Below are positions 20,704 through 29,430 of a DNA stretch of 64,000 bases, in pieces. Where the stretch lies: NCBI RefSeq assembly GCF_020687245.1, contig NZ_JAJEQG010000006.1, forward strand, positions 1 through 64,000, written 5' to 3'. How positions within the stretch are numbered: the first letter of the stretch is position 1; every line of letters starts with the position of its first letter. A program made the translations under genes and the position numbers. Origin of the DNA: Faecalibacterium longum CLA-AA-H243 (GTDB taxonomy: Bacteria; Bacillota; Clostridia; Oscillospirales; Ruminococcaceae). The notes beneath the pieces were generated by a model. The model had not been told where the DNA came from. It ran no database searches and saw only the letters and a list, made by a program, of their open reading frames with translations.

Positions 20704-20733
20704 TTGACTTACTTCCGGCCTGAGTGATAATAT
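20704..20733 (+). promoter_or_regulatory. Promoter of the FMN-protein/ferredoxin/AOR operon
   Basis: -35 TTGACT (20704-20709), 18-base spacer, -10 TAATAT (20728-20733). The predicted start near 20740 is only about five bases before a hairpin at 20745-20778. Confidence 0.75.
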
Positions 20734-20744
20734 ATTAACGAAGA

Positions 20745-20778
20745 GACCGCTCCGCTTGTTGCAGCAGGCAGAGCGGTC
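20745..20778 (+). promoter_or_regulatory. 5'-end hairpin of the AOR operon leader
   Basis: Eight-base perfect stem GACCGCTC/GAGCGGTC with an 18-base loop, followed by ATTTTCG. Because it follows the promoter it would sit at the very 5' end of the mRNA. It could stabilise the transcript, attenuate it, or simply end read-through from fdhD. Confidence 0.5.
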
Positions 20779-20831
20779 ATTTTCGTGTTTGGGAGTTTTC
20801 CCGGACAACCAAAAATCAGGCAGGTGATAAC

Positions 20832-21749
20832 ATGAAGCAGGCAACCAACCCGTTTGCGCCCGTTTCGCTGTGGCGCAAGCGGCTGCCGGGCTATGCGGCC
20901 ATGGGCGCTGCGACAGTCGCAATGGCGGTAGGTCTTATCGCAATGCAGCACGCGCGCACCACGGTTGCAGGTACCCTGCTGCAGGTGTCGGAGGCGGATG
21001 CAGCCGCCTACGGCATCAGCGCAGTGTACCAGCTCGACAACGGCAGCTATCGCGTGGAGGGCTCTCAGAAGGGCTTCCAGAGCGATGTGCAGGCTGCCGT
21101 GACCCTTGACGCCGAGGGCAATGTTTCCGCTGTCGAGATCCTCTCGCAGGCAGAGACGGACAGCCTCGGCGGCCAGTGTGTCAACCCGGAGTTCACGTCC
21201 CAGTATCAGGGCGCAGCTCCCTTTACGCTGGCAGGCAAAAGCTATACTGTGACCGACCCCCTGACCGGTGCCGCCTATGCCGCTGCCGGTGCGGCGGAGG
21301 AGCAGCCCGCTGCTGCGGAGGATTTTGACCCCGCGCAGTGGAACGTGTCCGACACCTCTCCCGAGGCCGAGGCCACCCGCAGGATGTACGCAGCAGGTCT
21401 GACCCTCTCGGCACTGAACGGCGAGCCTCTGGCCGACGAGCTGATCCCTCCGATGGATACCAGCGCCGAGGCTGTGGCACGCCGCAAGCTCTACGCTGCC
21501 GGTCTGAGCAAGAGTGCGCAGGACGGTGAGGAGCAGGCTCTGCCCTATGCGGACTGGTCCGCAGAAAAGCAGGCCGCTTATCAGCTGGCACAGGCCGAAC
21601 TGACCACCGGGCAGACCAATGCCGGCGCTGTCAGCGCAGACCTGACCGAGGTGGACGCCCTTTCCGGCGCGACCATCACCTCGACCGCCGTCACCAACAT
21701 CGTCAACAACTCGTATTTCTATGTAACTGAGGTGCTCCGCGCAGAGTGA
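20832..21749 (+). CDS. Membrane-anchored FMN-binding domain protein
   Basis: 305 residues. A basic N-terminus and one membrane segment (about residues 20-42) put the rest outside the cytoplasm. The C-terminus carries LSGATITSTA (277-286), the flavinylation motif in which the threonine of the ATxT sequence (T283) is covalently linked to FMN by ApbE. The FMN-binding domain is split by a low-complexity insert (about residues 145-255) that contains two copies of the phrase RRxLYAAGLxxSA. Such extracytosolic flavoproteins pass electrons between membrane carriers and partner reductases. It is first in an operon with a Tat ferredoxin and an AOR-family enzyme. No apbE gene is in the window. Confidence 0.82.
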   Translation: MKQATNPFAPVSLWRKRLPGYAAMGAATVAMAVGLIAMQHARTTVAGTLLQVSEADAAAYGISAVYQLDNGSYRVEGSQKGFQSDVQAAVTLDAEGNVSAVEILSQAETDSLGGQCVNPEFTSQYQGAAPFTLAGKSYTVTDPLTGAAYAAAGAAEEQPAAAEDFDPAQWNVSDTSPEAEATRRMYAAGLTLSALNGEPLADELIPPMDTSAEAVARRKLYAAGLSKSAQDGEEQALPYADWSAEKQAAYQLAQAELTTGQTNAGAVSADLTEVDALSGATITSTAVTNIVNNSYFYVTEVLRAE

Positions 21750-21771
21750 CCTCAACGGAGGAATGGAACCT

Positions 21772-22416
21772 ATGGCAAAAACTGATTTTCTGACGGCTGA
21801 CATGACCCGCCGTCAATTTATGAAGATCTCGGGCAAGAGCCTTGCAGGGCTCACCCTCTCCGCATCCATGCTGTCCCTCTTCGGCTGCTCGCAGAAGCAG
21901 GTGGACAGCGGCGCAGTGGCTACCTGGGCGCTGCCCCAGGGCCTGCTGGTGGTCAACGCCGACCTGTGTACCGGCTGCCAGCGCTGCGAGATCAACTGCA
22001 CGCTGACCAACGATGGTGTGTGCTCCTCTTACATCAGCCGCGTGAAGATCCAGCGCCGTCTGAATCTGGACGGTGCCGGCAACGGCCTGCTGTCCGGCAA
22101 CGACAACTGCTTTGTCTACTTCCCGGATACCTGCCGCCAGTGCGAGGACCCCGCCTGCGGCAACGCCTGCCCCCAGAAGGCCATCACCACCAATGCCCAG
22201 GGCATCCGTGTGGTGGACACCGACAAGTGCATCGGCTGCGGCGCCTGCCACGAGGCCTGCCCCTGGCATATGCCCACCGTCAACCCCGAGACCGGCAAGT
22301 CGTCCAAGTGCATCGCCTGCGGTGCCTGTGTGGCAGGCTGCCCGTCCGGCGCTCTGTCCATCGTGGACTGGGATGCCGTCACCAGCGCAGCACAGGCTGC
22401 CTACATGGACCTGTAA
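21772..22416 (+). CDS. Tat-signal polyferredoxin (YdhY-like)
   Basis: Electron-transfer protein of about 214 residues. The N-terminus has a twin-arginine signal (TRRQFMKISGKSLAG) with a cysteine after LSLFG that could be a lipobox. Four cysteine groups follow: CTGCQRCEINC, CRQCEDPACGNAC, CIGCGACHEAC and CIACGACVAGC, enough for four [4Fe-4S] clusters. The arrangement matches ferredoxins coded beside AOR-family enzymes, such as YdhY beside YdhV in E. coli. The ATG at 21772 has correct spacing to GGAGG; an ATG at 21763 is too close. It ends 12 bases before the AOR gene. Confidence 0.88.
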   Translation: MAKTDFLTADMTRRQFMKISGKSLAGLTLSASMLSLFGCSQKQVDSGAVATWALPQGLLVVNADLCTGCQRCEINCTLTNDGVCSSYISRVKIQRRLNLDGAGNGLLSGNDNCFVYFPDTCRQCEDPACGNACPQKAITTNAQGIRVVDTDKCIGCGACHEACPWHMPTVNPETGKSSKCIACGACVAGCPSGALSIVDWDAVTSAAQAAYMDL

Positions 22417-22428
22417 GGAGGAACAACA

Positions 22429-24609
22429 ATGGCTGAATATTATGGCTGGGCAGGCAAGATCCTGCGCGTTGACCTGACCACCGGCGAGATCACCACGCAG
22501 GATGACGCAAAGTACCATAAGTATATCGGCGGTATGGGCATGGCCTACCGCATCATGTATGAGGAAGCTCCCATGGACCTCGACCCCTACGACGAGAAGG
22601 CACAGGTCATCTTCGGCGTCGGCCCCCTGACCGGTGCCGGCGTACCCTGCTCCGGCCGCATGAACGTCACCTTCCGCTCCACCTGGTCCAAGGGCAGTTC
22701 CATCATCGACGCCCACATGGGCGGCCACATCGGCCCCATGCTGAAGTATGCGGGCTGGGACGGCATCGTCATCACCGGCATCTCCGAAAAGCCCGTCTAC
22801 CTGCGCATCGAGGACGACGAAGTCTCCCTCGAGGATGCTTCTGACATCTGGGGCAAGGGTACGTTCGCGTCCAACAAGTGGATGGTGGAGCAGAACGGCC
22901 GTGAGTTCGAGACCGCTTCCATCGGCCCTGCCGGTGAGAATCTGGTGGACTACTCCACCCTGAACACCAGCTTTGGCAACTCCGGCGGCGCCGGTCTGGG
23001 CGCTGCCATGGGCAACAAGAAGCTGAAGGGCCTGGCCATCCGCGGCACCGGCAGCGTCAAGGTGGCCGACCCCAAGAAGGTGCTGGAGCTGTCCAACTAC
23101 ATGATGGGCAACCTCATCGGCGGCAACAACAACCACAACGTCCCCGCACAGCCCCAGAGCTGGGCCGAGTACAGCGCCACCTCCGGCAAGAACCGCTGGT
23201 CCGGCGCACCGGGCCGTATGTGGAAAAAGGCTCCCGGCGGCCCCGTGGATACCGGCGAGCAGCCCTACAACGACATCAATAAGATCGCGCTGCGCTGCTT
23301 CAAGGGTTACTTCGACTTCGGCGCACCGGCTGCGGAGTACACCGTGAAGAACGGCGGCTGCTCCTCCTGTCCCATCCGCTGCTACACCGAGTATGATGTG
23401 GACCCGCTGGCCGATTACGACCTGCCCACCCACAACTCCAACACCTGTATGCCCGTGCTGTACGGCACCCGCGTCTACCCGGACGGCGTCCACGACTTCA
23501 AGTACGAGGGCGACGGCACCATGGTCATCAACCTGGCATGGTCTCATGCCGTCGATGACATGGGCCTGTGGGACAACTACGGCAACCTGAACCGTGACCT
23601 GCTGTGGATCCTGCGGATGCCCCGTGAGGAGGCCACCAAGTACATCAGCGAGGAAGAGTACGACTCCCTGCCCTGGGCATGGGAAAAGGCCGGTGACCCC
23701 CGCTGGGAGGTAGAGCTCATCCGCCGCATGGCTTACGGTGAGGGCGACCTGTCCGTCATCGCAAAGGGTACGCTGGCCATGATGGAAAAGTTCGGCCTGC
23801 CCAAGAGCTGGCTGGACCGCACCGACGGTGCCACCAACTCCAACCTGATGTACAACGGCTTCCCCAACCACCACGGCCCCGCAGAGGCATGGCAGGTTGG
23901 CATGCTGTACAATCTGGTGTATAATAGAGACTGCATGATCCACGAGATCGTCTGCGAGACCGGTTCCGGCGCACCCTACGAGGTGACCAAAAAGGTCATG
24001 GAGGACTTCTTCGGCGAGGGCTGCTACGACAAGGCCAAGGCCTACACGCCCATCAACGAGAACAAGGCAAAGCTGGCCGCCTACTGCGTCAACGATAAGA
24101 ACTTCCACGACTCTGCCACCCTCTGCAACTGGATGTGGCCCATGACCCAGTCTCCCTCCAAGGAGCGGGCCTACCACGGCGATCTGGACCTGCAGGCAGA
24201 TTTCATGACCGCCGTCACCGGCGAGACCTACACCCAGGCCGGTCTGCAGGAGGCAGGCGAGCGCATCACCCAGATGCTGCGCGCCATGACCGCCATCAGC
24301 TTCCAGAAGAACTGCGGCAGCGCAAATCTCCGTCAGGAGCACGACGCCATCTGCGACTGGGTCTTCGACAAGGAACCCGACTTCAAGGCATTCGAGGAAG
24401 GCACCACCAAGCTGGACCGCGCCGACATGGAGAAGGCAAAAGACCTGTTCTATGACATCTTCGGCTGGGACAAGACCACCGGTGTGCCTACCCGCGAGAC
24501 GCTGGAGAAGTTCGACCTCGGCGACATGGCCGACGATCTGGAAGCACGCGGCATCTACGACCAGACTCCCGCCGGAGAGACTGCTGCCAGCGAGGCCGCA
24601 GCCCAGTAA
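22429..24609 (+). CDS. Aldehyde:ferredoxin oxidoreductase family enzyme
   Basis: Tungsten or molybdenum bis-pterin enzyme, 726 residues, longer than archaeal AOR (about 600). The AOR N-terminal domain is clear: GKILRVDLTTGEIT, the PLTGAGVPCSGRMNV pterin region and GGHIGPMLKYAGWDGIVITG. Cluster ligands are C311, C314 and C318 (CSSCPIRC), with C629 or C642 as candidate fourth ligand. No signal peptide, so the enzyme is likely cytoplasmic or exported with its ferredoxin partner. It is closest in layout to YdhV-type enzymes. The substrate cannot be told; family members oxidise aldehydes or reduce acids. The molybdopterin and ModABC genes downstream fit its cofactor need. Confidence 0.9.
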   Translation: MAEYYGWAGKILRVDLTTGEITTQDDAKYHKYIGGMGMAYRIMYEEAPMDLDPYDEKAQVIFGVGPLTGAGVPCSGRMNVTFRSTWSKGSSIIDAHMGGHIGPMLKYAGWDGIVITGISEKPVYLRIEDDEVSLEDASDIWGKGTFASNKWMVEQNGREFETASIGPAGENLVDYSTLNTSFGNSGGAGLGAAMGNKKLKGLAIRGTGSVKVADPKKVLELSNYMMGNLIGGNNNHNVPAQPQSWAEYSATSGKNRWSGAPGRMWKKAPGGPVDTGEQPYNDINKIALRCFKGYFDFGAPAAEYTVKNGGCSSCPIRCYTEYDVDPLADYDLPTHNSNTCMPVLYGTRVYPDGVHDFKYEGDGTMVINLAWSHAVDDMGLWDNYGNLNRDLLWILRMPREEATKYISEEEYDSLPWAWEKAGDPRWEVELIRRMAYGEGDLSVIAKGTLAMMEKFGLPKSWLDRTDGATNSNLMYNGFPNHHGPAEAWQVGMLYNLVYNRDCMIHEIVCETGSGAPYEVTKKVMEDFFGEGCYDKAKAYTPINENKAKLAAYCVNDKNFHDSATLCNWMWPMTQSPSKERAYHGDLDLQADFMTAVTGETYTQAGLQEAGERITQMLRAMTAISFQKNCGSANLRQEHDAICDWVFDKEPDFKAFEEGTTKLDRADMEKAKDLFYDIFGWDKTTGVPTRETLEKFDLGDMADDLEARGIYDQTPAGETAASEAAAQ

Positions 24610-24613
24610 TTAA

Positions 24614-24773
24614 GAAGCCGTTTTCATAAGCATTGCACACCGCCCGAACGGTCTTTTTGCCCGCATACGGCGTTGCTTTTCCTTGCAATCCGTCAGGATT
24701 GCTGCGGAAAATCGCCTTGTCTACGGGCAAAAATCCTCGCCGTTCGATGCACTCTGCTTACAAAAACAACTTC
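24614..24773. repeat. 160-bp foldback element (long form)
   Basis: Outer arms of about 25 bases (24614-24638 and 24747-24773) pair imperfectly around GTTTT, TAAGCA and TGCA blocks. Inner arms CGAACGG/CCGTTCG (24645, 24740), TTTTTGCCCG/CGGGCAAAAA (24654, 24724), TTTTCC/GGAAAA and GCAATC/GATTGC complete one very long hairpin. It fills the gap between the AOR gene and the next gene. A short form is at 45925-45972. It looks like a MITE-type repeat that could also serve as an mRNA processing site or attenuator. Confidence 0.65.
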
Positions 24774-24794
24774 ACAGAAACGAGAGGAACTATC

Positions 24795-25712
24795 ATGCTG
24801 TTTGGCAGACGCAAACCCGGTTATACCACCACGGTGGACGCCGCCTCCGACCCTGAGCAGGTCATCCTCGACCTGCAGAAGGCAGAGATGGCCGCGAAAA
24901 AGAAGCCGAAGGCCGAGGTCTTTGACATCGACGCGGCCAGCGAGACTGCCCGCCGCCTGAAGGAAACGGGCAGTATGTTCGACGGCAGCGCCGCAAAGCT
25001 CGGCGAGGACGTCATTGCCGCTGTGCAGAAGGAGACGGATGCTCTGGCCGCAAAGCAGGCCGAGGCACAGCCCGCTCTCGAAGAGACGGCTGCACCGCAC
25101 GCCGCCGAAAAGCCCCAGCTGCTGGATTTTCTGGCCGCTGCACCGGAGGCAGAGGGCGACCCCTACGCCGACCAGCCCACCGTCACCGCGCCGGAGCTGC
25201 CCAAGCTGACCCCGGCACAGGAGCTGGCGGGTTACATCCGCTCCCGCTCGGCGGCGGCGCTGGTCACATCCCACGCCCTGCTGGTGAGTGAGGTGGAAAA
25301 CGCCGATGAACTTCTGGCCCAGATGCCGGAAGACCCCCAGTGCGCAGACATCGTGTCCCGCGCCGGCGCAAAGGATGCCTACTACTACTCCAGCGCCAAC
25401 ATGAGCGACAACTACGCCATGATCGCGCAGCTCATCGAGGACAAGGACCTCTGCGCCATGGTGGCCGAGATGGTGCGGTTCAACGCCCGCGTCTACCCCA
25501 GCGCCACCCCGCTGCGGTACTTCCGCCGCTCGCCCTACGATCTGACACAGGAAGCCATTGAGCAGACGTGGCAGTCCATGCAGGGCAAGCCGGAGTACGC
25601 CGACATCGAGGAGCTGACCAACAACCAGAACGAGCGGTTCCTCTTCTCCACCCAGCACCTCACCCGCCGCTACGCAAAAGCCATCAGCGACGTGGACGAG
25701 TGGACCGACTAA
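24795..25712 (+). CDS. Unknown protein in the AOR/molybdopterin block
   Basis: Not recognised. 305 residues, no signal peptide or membrane segment. Residues 1-45 are basic, then an acidic, alanine/glutamate-rich linker (about 45-140) is likely disordered or coiled. The C-terminal half (about 140-300) looks globular and contains ELAGYIRSRSAAALVTSHALLVSEVENADELLAQMPE, then KDAYYYSSANMSDNYAMIAQLIEDKDLCAMVAEMV and RYFRRSPYDLTQEAIEQTWQ. Start ATG at 24795 with GAGAGGA ahead. Position between the AOR gene and the molybdopterin genes suggests a role in maturing or using the enzyme, but this is only context. Confidence 0.75.
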   Translation: MLFGRRKPGYTTTVDAASDPEQVILDLQKAEMAAKKKPKAEVFDIDAASETARRLKETGSMFDGSAAKLGEDVIAAVQKETDALAAKQAEAQPALEETAAPHAAEKPQLLDFLAAAPEAEGDPYADQPTVTAPELPKLTPAQELAGYIRSRSAAALVTSHALLVSEVENADELLAQMPEDPQCADIVSRAGAKDAYYYSSANMSDNYAMIAQLIEDKDLCAMVAEMVRFNARVYPSATPLRYFRRSPYDLTQEAIEQTWQSMQGKPEYADIEELTNNQNERFLFSTQHLTRRYAKAISDVDEWTD

Positions 25713-26052
25713 AGCATCCCACACAATCAAATAGGGTATATGAGCTTCTTTGAGCAAAGGTGTCTAAACCGTCGGGCATGACACCGCGCCGCAATGCTAA
25801 GGGCTATATAAGCCGGCATTCAAGGGTGGAGGGGGAAACCCCGCCGCCTTCCCGCAGAAGAAACGCTGCAATTTGAAAAAAAGAACTCCTCCCATCCTCA
25901 CAGGGGCTTTCCATGCTCTGCCGCCACTGCAAGGGCGGCAGGGAGCGGAGAGCAGCCATCGGCATGGCAGTCTGCAAGCTGCCCTTTGCCGGAATGTGCG
26001 GATATTCTGCGGAGGCGTTTTGATTTTCCATCAAGACGTCTCCGCTTCTTTT
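25713..26052 (+). promoter_or_regulatory. Structured leader with terminator before moeA (candidate riboswitch)
   Basis: A 427-base gap before moeA holds no credible ORF but several stems: AATGC...GGCT/AGCC...GCATT (about 25793-25834), GGGG-GAAA-CCCC with a GNRA loop (about 25843), CTGCCGCC/GGGCGGCAG (about 25918-25946), and finally GCGGAGGCGTTTTGAT / ATCAAGACGTCTCCGC followed by TTCTTTTTT (26009-26052), a strong terminator. Multi-stem RNA plus terminator directly upstream of a Moco biosynthesis operon is the layout of a Moco-type riboswitch. I could not match the published motif base by base, so this remains a candidate. Confidence 0.5.
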
Positions 26053-26139
26053 TTAGCCTGTCTTTTTATATGAATCCCCGCTGCGCCCCGCCTGAGCCAT
26101 AGCAGACCGGGTGTGGTCGGGCATTTGGAGGATTTTTTT

Positions 26140-27378
26140 ATGAAACAGCCTTTCTGCGCGCCCTCTGAGGCGCTGCGCCGCGTGCTGGATGCCGCTGCGG
26201 CTCTGCCGAGGCCGGAGACGGAGACCGTCCCGCTGGACGAAGCGGACGGCCGCATTGCCGCCGGGACGCTTTCGGCCCGGATGGATCAGCCGCCCTTTGA
26301 CCGCAGCCCCTTCGACGGCTACGCCCTGCACAGCGCCGACGCCGCCGGTGCCAGCCGTGAAACACCCGTCACCCTGCCCGTGACCATGAAGCTCTACGCC
26401 GGAGATGCCCCCGCTTCGCCTCTGCCTGCTGGCTGTGCGGCCCGCATCATGACCGGCGCACCCCTGCCCGAGGGCGCAGACTGTGTGCTGATGCAGGAGC
26501 TGACCGACAGCGGCGAGGAGACGGTACAGCTCTATGCCGCCATGAAGCCCCAGCAGAACGTGGTATTCCGGGGCGGAGACATCGCCGCCGGTGCTGTCAT
26601 CGCCGAAGCCGGTACGGTACTCTCCCCCGCCCATCTCGGCGTGCTGGCCGGGCAGGGATACGCTGAAGTCCCCGTTTACAAGACGCTGACCGTGGGCGTT
26701 CTGGCCACAGGAAGCGAGCTTTTAGCTCCGGGCGAGGCTTGGACGCCCGGCAAAATTTACGATGCCAACGGCGTCCAGAACGCCGCCCGCCTGCGGCAGC
26801 TGGGCTTTGCGGTAAAACGTCGGCACTGCTCCGACGACCCGGAGGAGATCGCCCGTGAGATGCGGGAACTGCTGGCGGAGTGCGACGCCGTCATCACCAG
26901 CGGCGGCGTCTCGGTGGGGCAGAAAGACTATCTGCCCGCTGTGCTGGAACAGCTGAATGCGGACATCCTCTTTGCAGGCGTGGCCCAAAAGCCCGGAAGC
27001 CCCATGCTGGCCGGGAAAGTGGGCGGCAAGCTGGTGTTCTGTCTCTCCGGCAACCCCTTTGCCGCCGCCGCTACGCTGGAACAATATGCCGTCCCGGCTC
27101 TTTTGCGGGCGGCGGGGCGCTGTGAGGAAAGCTGCCTTCTTCCCCGCACCACCCGCACCCTGACCACGGGCTTCTCGAAGCCCAGCAAGGGGAACCGCTA
27201 TCTGCGGGCAAAGGCCATGGGCGGCAGCGTGACCATCCCCGGCGAGGGCAACGCCGAAGCCCACTCGTCCGGCAGCCTTTCCGCCATGATCGGCTGCAAC
27301 TGTCTCGTTGAACTGCCTGCGGGCAGCGGCCCGGTGACTCCGGGCGAAGAAGTGGAGGTGCTCAGTTTTGTACAGTGA
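26140..27378 (+). CDS. moeA: Molybdopterin molybdenumtransferase
   Basis: Inserts molybdate (or tungstate) into adenylated molybdopterin. 412 residues with the MoeA domains: N-terminal part with DQPPFDRSPFDGYALH, domain with RIMTGAPLPEGADCV near residue 105, the MPT-binding Mog-like domain with VLATGSELL, KIYDANG and the TSGGVSVGQKDY motif near 255, then LSGNPFAA, and a beta C-terminal domain. An ATG at 26140 follows TTGGAGG. First gene of a tightly packed operon; its last codons overlap mobB by 11 bases. Confidence 0.95.
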   Translation: MKQPFCAPSEALRRVLDAAAALPRPETETVPLDEADGRIAAGTLSARMDQPPFDRSPFDGYALHSADAAGASRETPVTLPVTMKLYAGDAPASPLPAGCAARIMTGAPLPEGADCVLMQELTDSGEETVQLYAAMKPQQNVVFRGGDIAAGAVIAEAGTVLSPAHLGVLAGQGYAEVPVYKTLTVGVLATGSELLAPGEAWTPGKIYDANGVQNAARLRQLGFAVKRRHCSDDPEEIAREMRELLAECDAVITSGGVSVGQKDYLPAVLEQLNADILFAGVAQKPGSPMLAGKVGGKLVFCLSGNPFAAAATLEQYAVPALLRAAGRCEESCLLPRTTRTLTTGFSKPSKGNRYLRAKAMGGSVTIPGEGNAEAHSSGSLSAMIGCNCLVELPAGSGPVTPGEEVEVLSFVQ

Positions 27379-27886
27379 ACAGAAAGAGGCTCTGGCCCAG
27401 GAGATCGAACTCAAGCGCCCGGCGGTGCTGGCCGTCAGCGGCCTGCACAACAGCGGCAAGACGACGCTGCTGGAAAAGCTTCTGCCTGCCCTGCGCAGCC
27501 GGGGGCTGAAAGTGGGCATTATCAAGCACGACGGCCATGATTTCACTCCCGATGTCCCCGGCACCGACAGCTACCGCCTGCGGGAAGCGGGAGCCGAGGG
27601 GGTGGCGGTCTACTCCGGTCAGCGCTATCTGCTGACCGAAATGTTCCGCCTGACGGAGCAGGACTTGCTGGCGCTCTTCGAGCGCCACGGCTATGATCTG
27701 GTGCTGCTGGAAGGCTTCAAGGACAGCGGCTGGCCGAAAATCGAAGTTGTCCGCAAAGAAATTTCGGACACACCGGTGTCTTTCCAGCCGCTGGCGGTGG
27801 TGGGAGACATTCCGGGGGCAGATTTTGGATTGGAAGATGCGCAGGCTCTGGCCGACTGGCTCGTTGCCCAGATGCCGGGCCTGTAA
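27368..27886 (+). CDS. mobB: Molybdopterin-guanine dinucleotide biosynthesis GTPase
   Basis: P-loop protein that helps MobA make the guanine dinucleotide form of the cofactor. 172 residues: Walker A SGLHNSGKTT near residue 24, then KHDGHDFTPDVPGTDSYRLREAGA, and LVLLEGFKDSGWPKIEVVR near 112, all typical of MobB. It starts with TTG inside the end of moeA, so translation is coupled. No mobA gene is seen in the window. AOR-type enzymes do not need the dinucleotide form, so another Mo/W enzyme may exist elsewhere. Confidence 0.92.
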   Translation: MYSEQKEALAQEIELKRPAVLAVSGLHNSGKTTLLEKLLPALRSRGLKVGIIKHDGHDFTPDVPGTDSYRLREAGAEGVAVYSGQRYLLTEMFRLTEQDLLALFERHGYDLVLLEGFKDSGWPKIEVVRKEISDTPVSFQPLAVVGDIPGADFGLEDAQALADWLVAQMPGL

Positions 27887-27899
27887 GGAGGAGACAGAT

Positions 27900-28919
27900 A
27901 TGAAACTGATTCGTACCGAAGACGCGGCAGGCCAGGTGCTCTGCCACGACATTACCCAAATCATTCCCGGCGAGTTCAAGGGCGCACGTTTCCGCAAGGG
28001 CCATATCATCCAGCCCGAGGACATCCCCGTGCTGCTCTCCATCGGCAAAGAAAACCTCTACGTCTGGGAGAAAAAGCCCGGCATCCTCCACGAGGACGAA
28101 GCCGCCGCACTGCTGTACAAGGCCGCTGCGGGCAAGAACATCCACGGCACCGAGCCGAAAGAGGGAAAAATCGAGCTCATCGCCGACTGCGACGGCCTGC
28201 TGAAAATCAACCGCGAAGCCCTGCTGGCCGTGAACCGCACGCCCCAGATGATGATCGCCACCATCCACGGCGACCTGCCCGTGAAAAAGGGCCAGAAACT
28301 GGCCGGTACCCGCATCATCCCTCTGGTCATCGAACAGGAGAAGATGGATGCCATGCAGGCTGCCGCAGGCAGTGAGCCTATCCTGAACGTGCTGCCCATG
28401 CAGGCCAAGAAGTTTGCCGTCATCACCACCGGCAGTGAGGTGTTCAAGGGCCGCATCGAGGATAAGTTCACGCCTATCCTCGTGGGCAAGCTGGCCGAGT
28501 ACGGCTGTGAGATGACCTTCCACAAGGTCTGCGACGACGACCCGGCGGGCATCACCGCCGCCATTCTGGAAGCGAAAGAGGCGGGCTGTGAGCTGATCTT
28601 CACCACCGGCGGCATGAGCGTGGACCCCGACGACCGCACCCCGCTGGCCATCAGAAACACCGGCGCGGACATCGTCACCTACGGCGCACCGGTGCTGCCG
28701 GGTGCCATGTTCCTCGTGAGCTATCTGGACGGTGTGCCGGTCTGTGGCCTGCCCGGCTGCGTCATGTACGCCAAGCGCACCATCTTTGACCTGCTGCTGC
28801 CCCGTCTGCTGGCCGACGATGCCATCACCGCCGAGGATATTGCCCGTCTGGGCGAGGGCGGCCTCTGCCTTGGCTGCGCCGAGTGCCACTGGCCCAACTG
28901 CGGATTTGGGCATTGCTGA
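27900..28919 (+). CDS. Molybdopterin-binding MoeA/CinA-like protein
   Basis: 339 residues. The C-terminal two-thirds is a MoaB/Mog domain: [20 protein letters not shown] near residue 177, [19 protein letters not shown] near 228, then [30 protein letters not shown]. The N-terminal part is unlike MoeA domain I. The C-terminus holds a cysteine-rich tail ([17 protein letters not shown]), which may bind a metal cluster. Similar proteins occur in molybdenum hydroxylase and AOR gene groups, where they may handle a special cofactor form (inference). It follows mobB by 13 bases with an AAGGAGGA site. Confidence 0.85.
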   Translation: MKLIRTEDAAGQVLCHDITQIIPGEFKGARFRKGHIIQPEDIPVLLSIGKENLYVWEKKPGILHEDEAAALLYKAAAGKNIHGTEPKEGKIELIADCDGLLKINREALLAVNRTPQMMIATIHGDLPVKKGQKLAGTRIIPLVIEQEKMDAMQAAAGSEPILNVLPMQAKKFAVITTGSEVFKGRIEDKFTPILVGKLAEYGCEMTFHKVCDDDPAGITAAILEAKEAGCELIFTTGGMSVDPDDRTPLAIRNTGADIVTYGAPVLPGAMFLVSYLDGVPVCGLPGCVMYAKRTIFDLLLPRLLADDAITAEDIARLGEGGLCLGCAECHWPNCGFGHC

Positions 28920-28932
28920 GAGGTTTCATTCT

Positions 28933-29430
28933 ATGACTGACAACAAATTGACCCACTTTGATGCCTCCGGCAACGCCGTGATGGTGGATGTGAGCGAGAA
29001 GACTGTCACCTTCCGGGAGGCCACCGCCCACGGCATCATCACCATGAACGCCGAGGCATTCGCCGCCGTGGAGAGCGGCACCGTGAAGAAAGGCGATGTG
29101 CTGGGCGTGGCCCGCATTGCCGGCATCATGGCCACCAAGCGCACCAGCGAGCTCATCCCGCTGTGCCATCCGCTGCCGCTGACGAAAGTGAGCGTAGACT
29201 TCAGGCTTCTGCCCGAGCGGCAGGCTGTGGAGGCGCTCTGCACCGTCAAGACGGCGGGCGTCACCGGCGTGGAGATGGAGGCCCTGACGGGCGTTTCCAC
29301 CGCCCTGCTCACCATCTACGATATGTGTAAGGCCGTCGATAAGGGCATGGAGCTGGGTGAGATCCATCTCGTCGAGAAGACCGGCGGCAAGAGCGGCCAC
29401 TACATCCGGGCGGAGGGCGGCTATGTTTGA
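28933..29430 (+). CDS. moaC: Cyclic pyranopterin monophosphate synthase
   Basis: Second enzyme of molybdopterin synthesis, converting the MoaA product into cPMP. 165 residues with the MoaC signatures [18 protein letters not shown] near residue 17, [21 protein letters not shown] near 68 (catalytic His/Lys region) and [27 protein letters not shown] near 115. Starts 13 bases after the previous stop; its end overlaps moaA. Confidence 0.96.
   Translation: MTDNKLTHFDASGNAVMVDVSEKTVTFREATAHGIITMNAEAFAAVESGTVKKGDVLGVARIAGIMATKRTSELIPLCHPLPLTKVSVDFRLLPERQAVEALCTVKTAGVTGVEMEALTGVSTALLTIYDMCKAVDKGMELGEIHLVEKTGGKSGHYIRAEGGYV

Noticed and set aside
25804-26034. Short minus-strand frame inside the moeA leader
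   Set aside because: Sits on the structured leader and terminator, lacks a ribosome site and shows no family resemblance.
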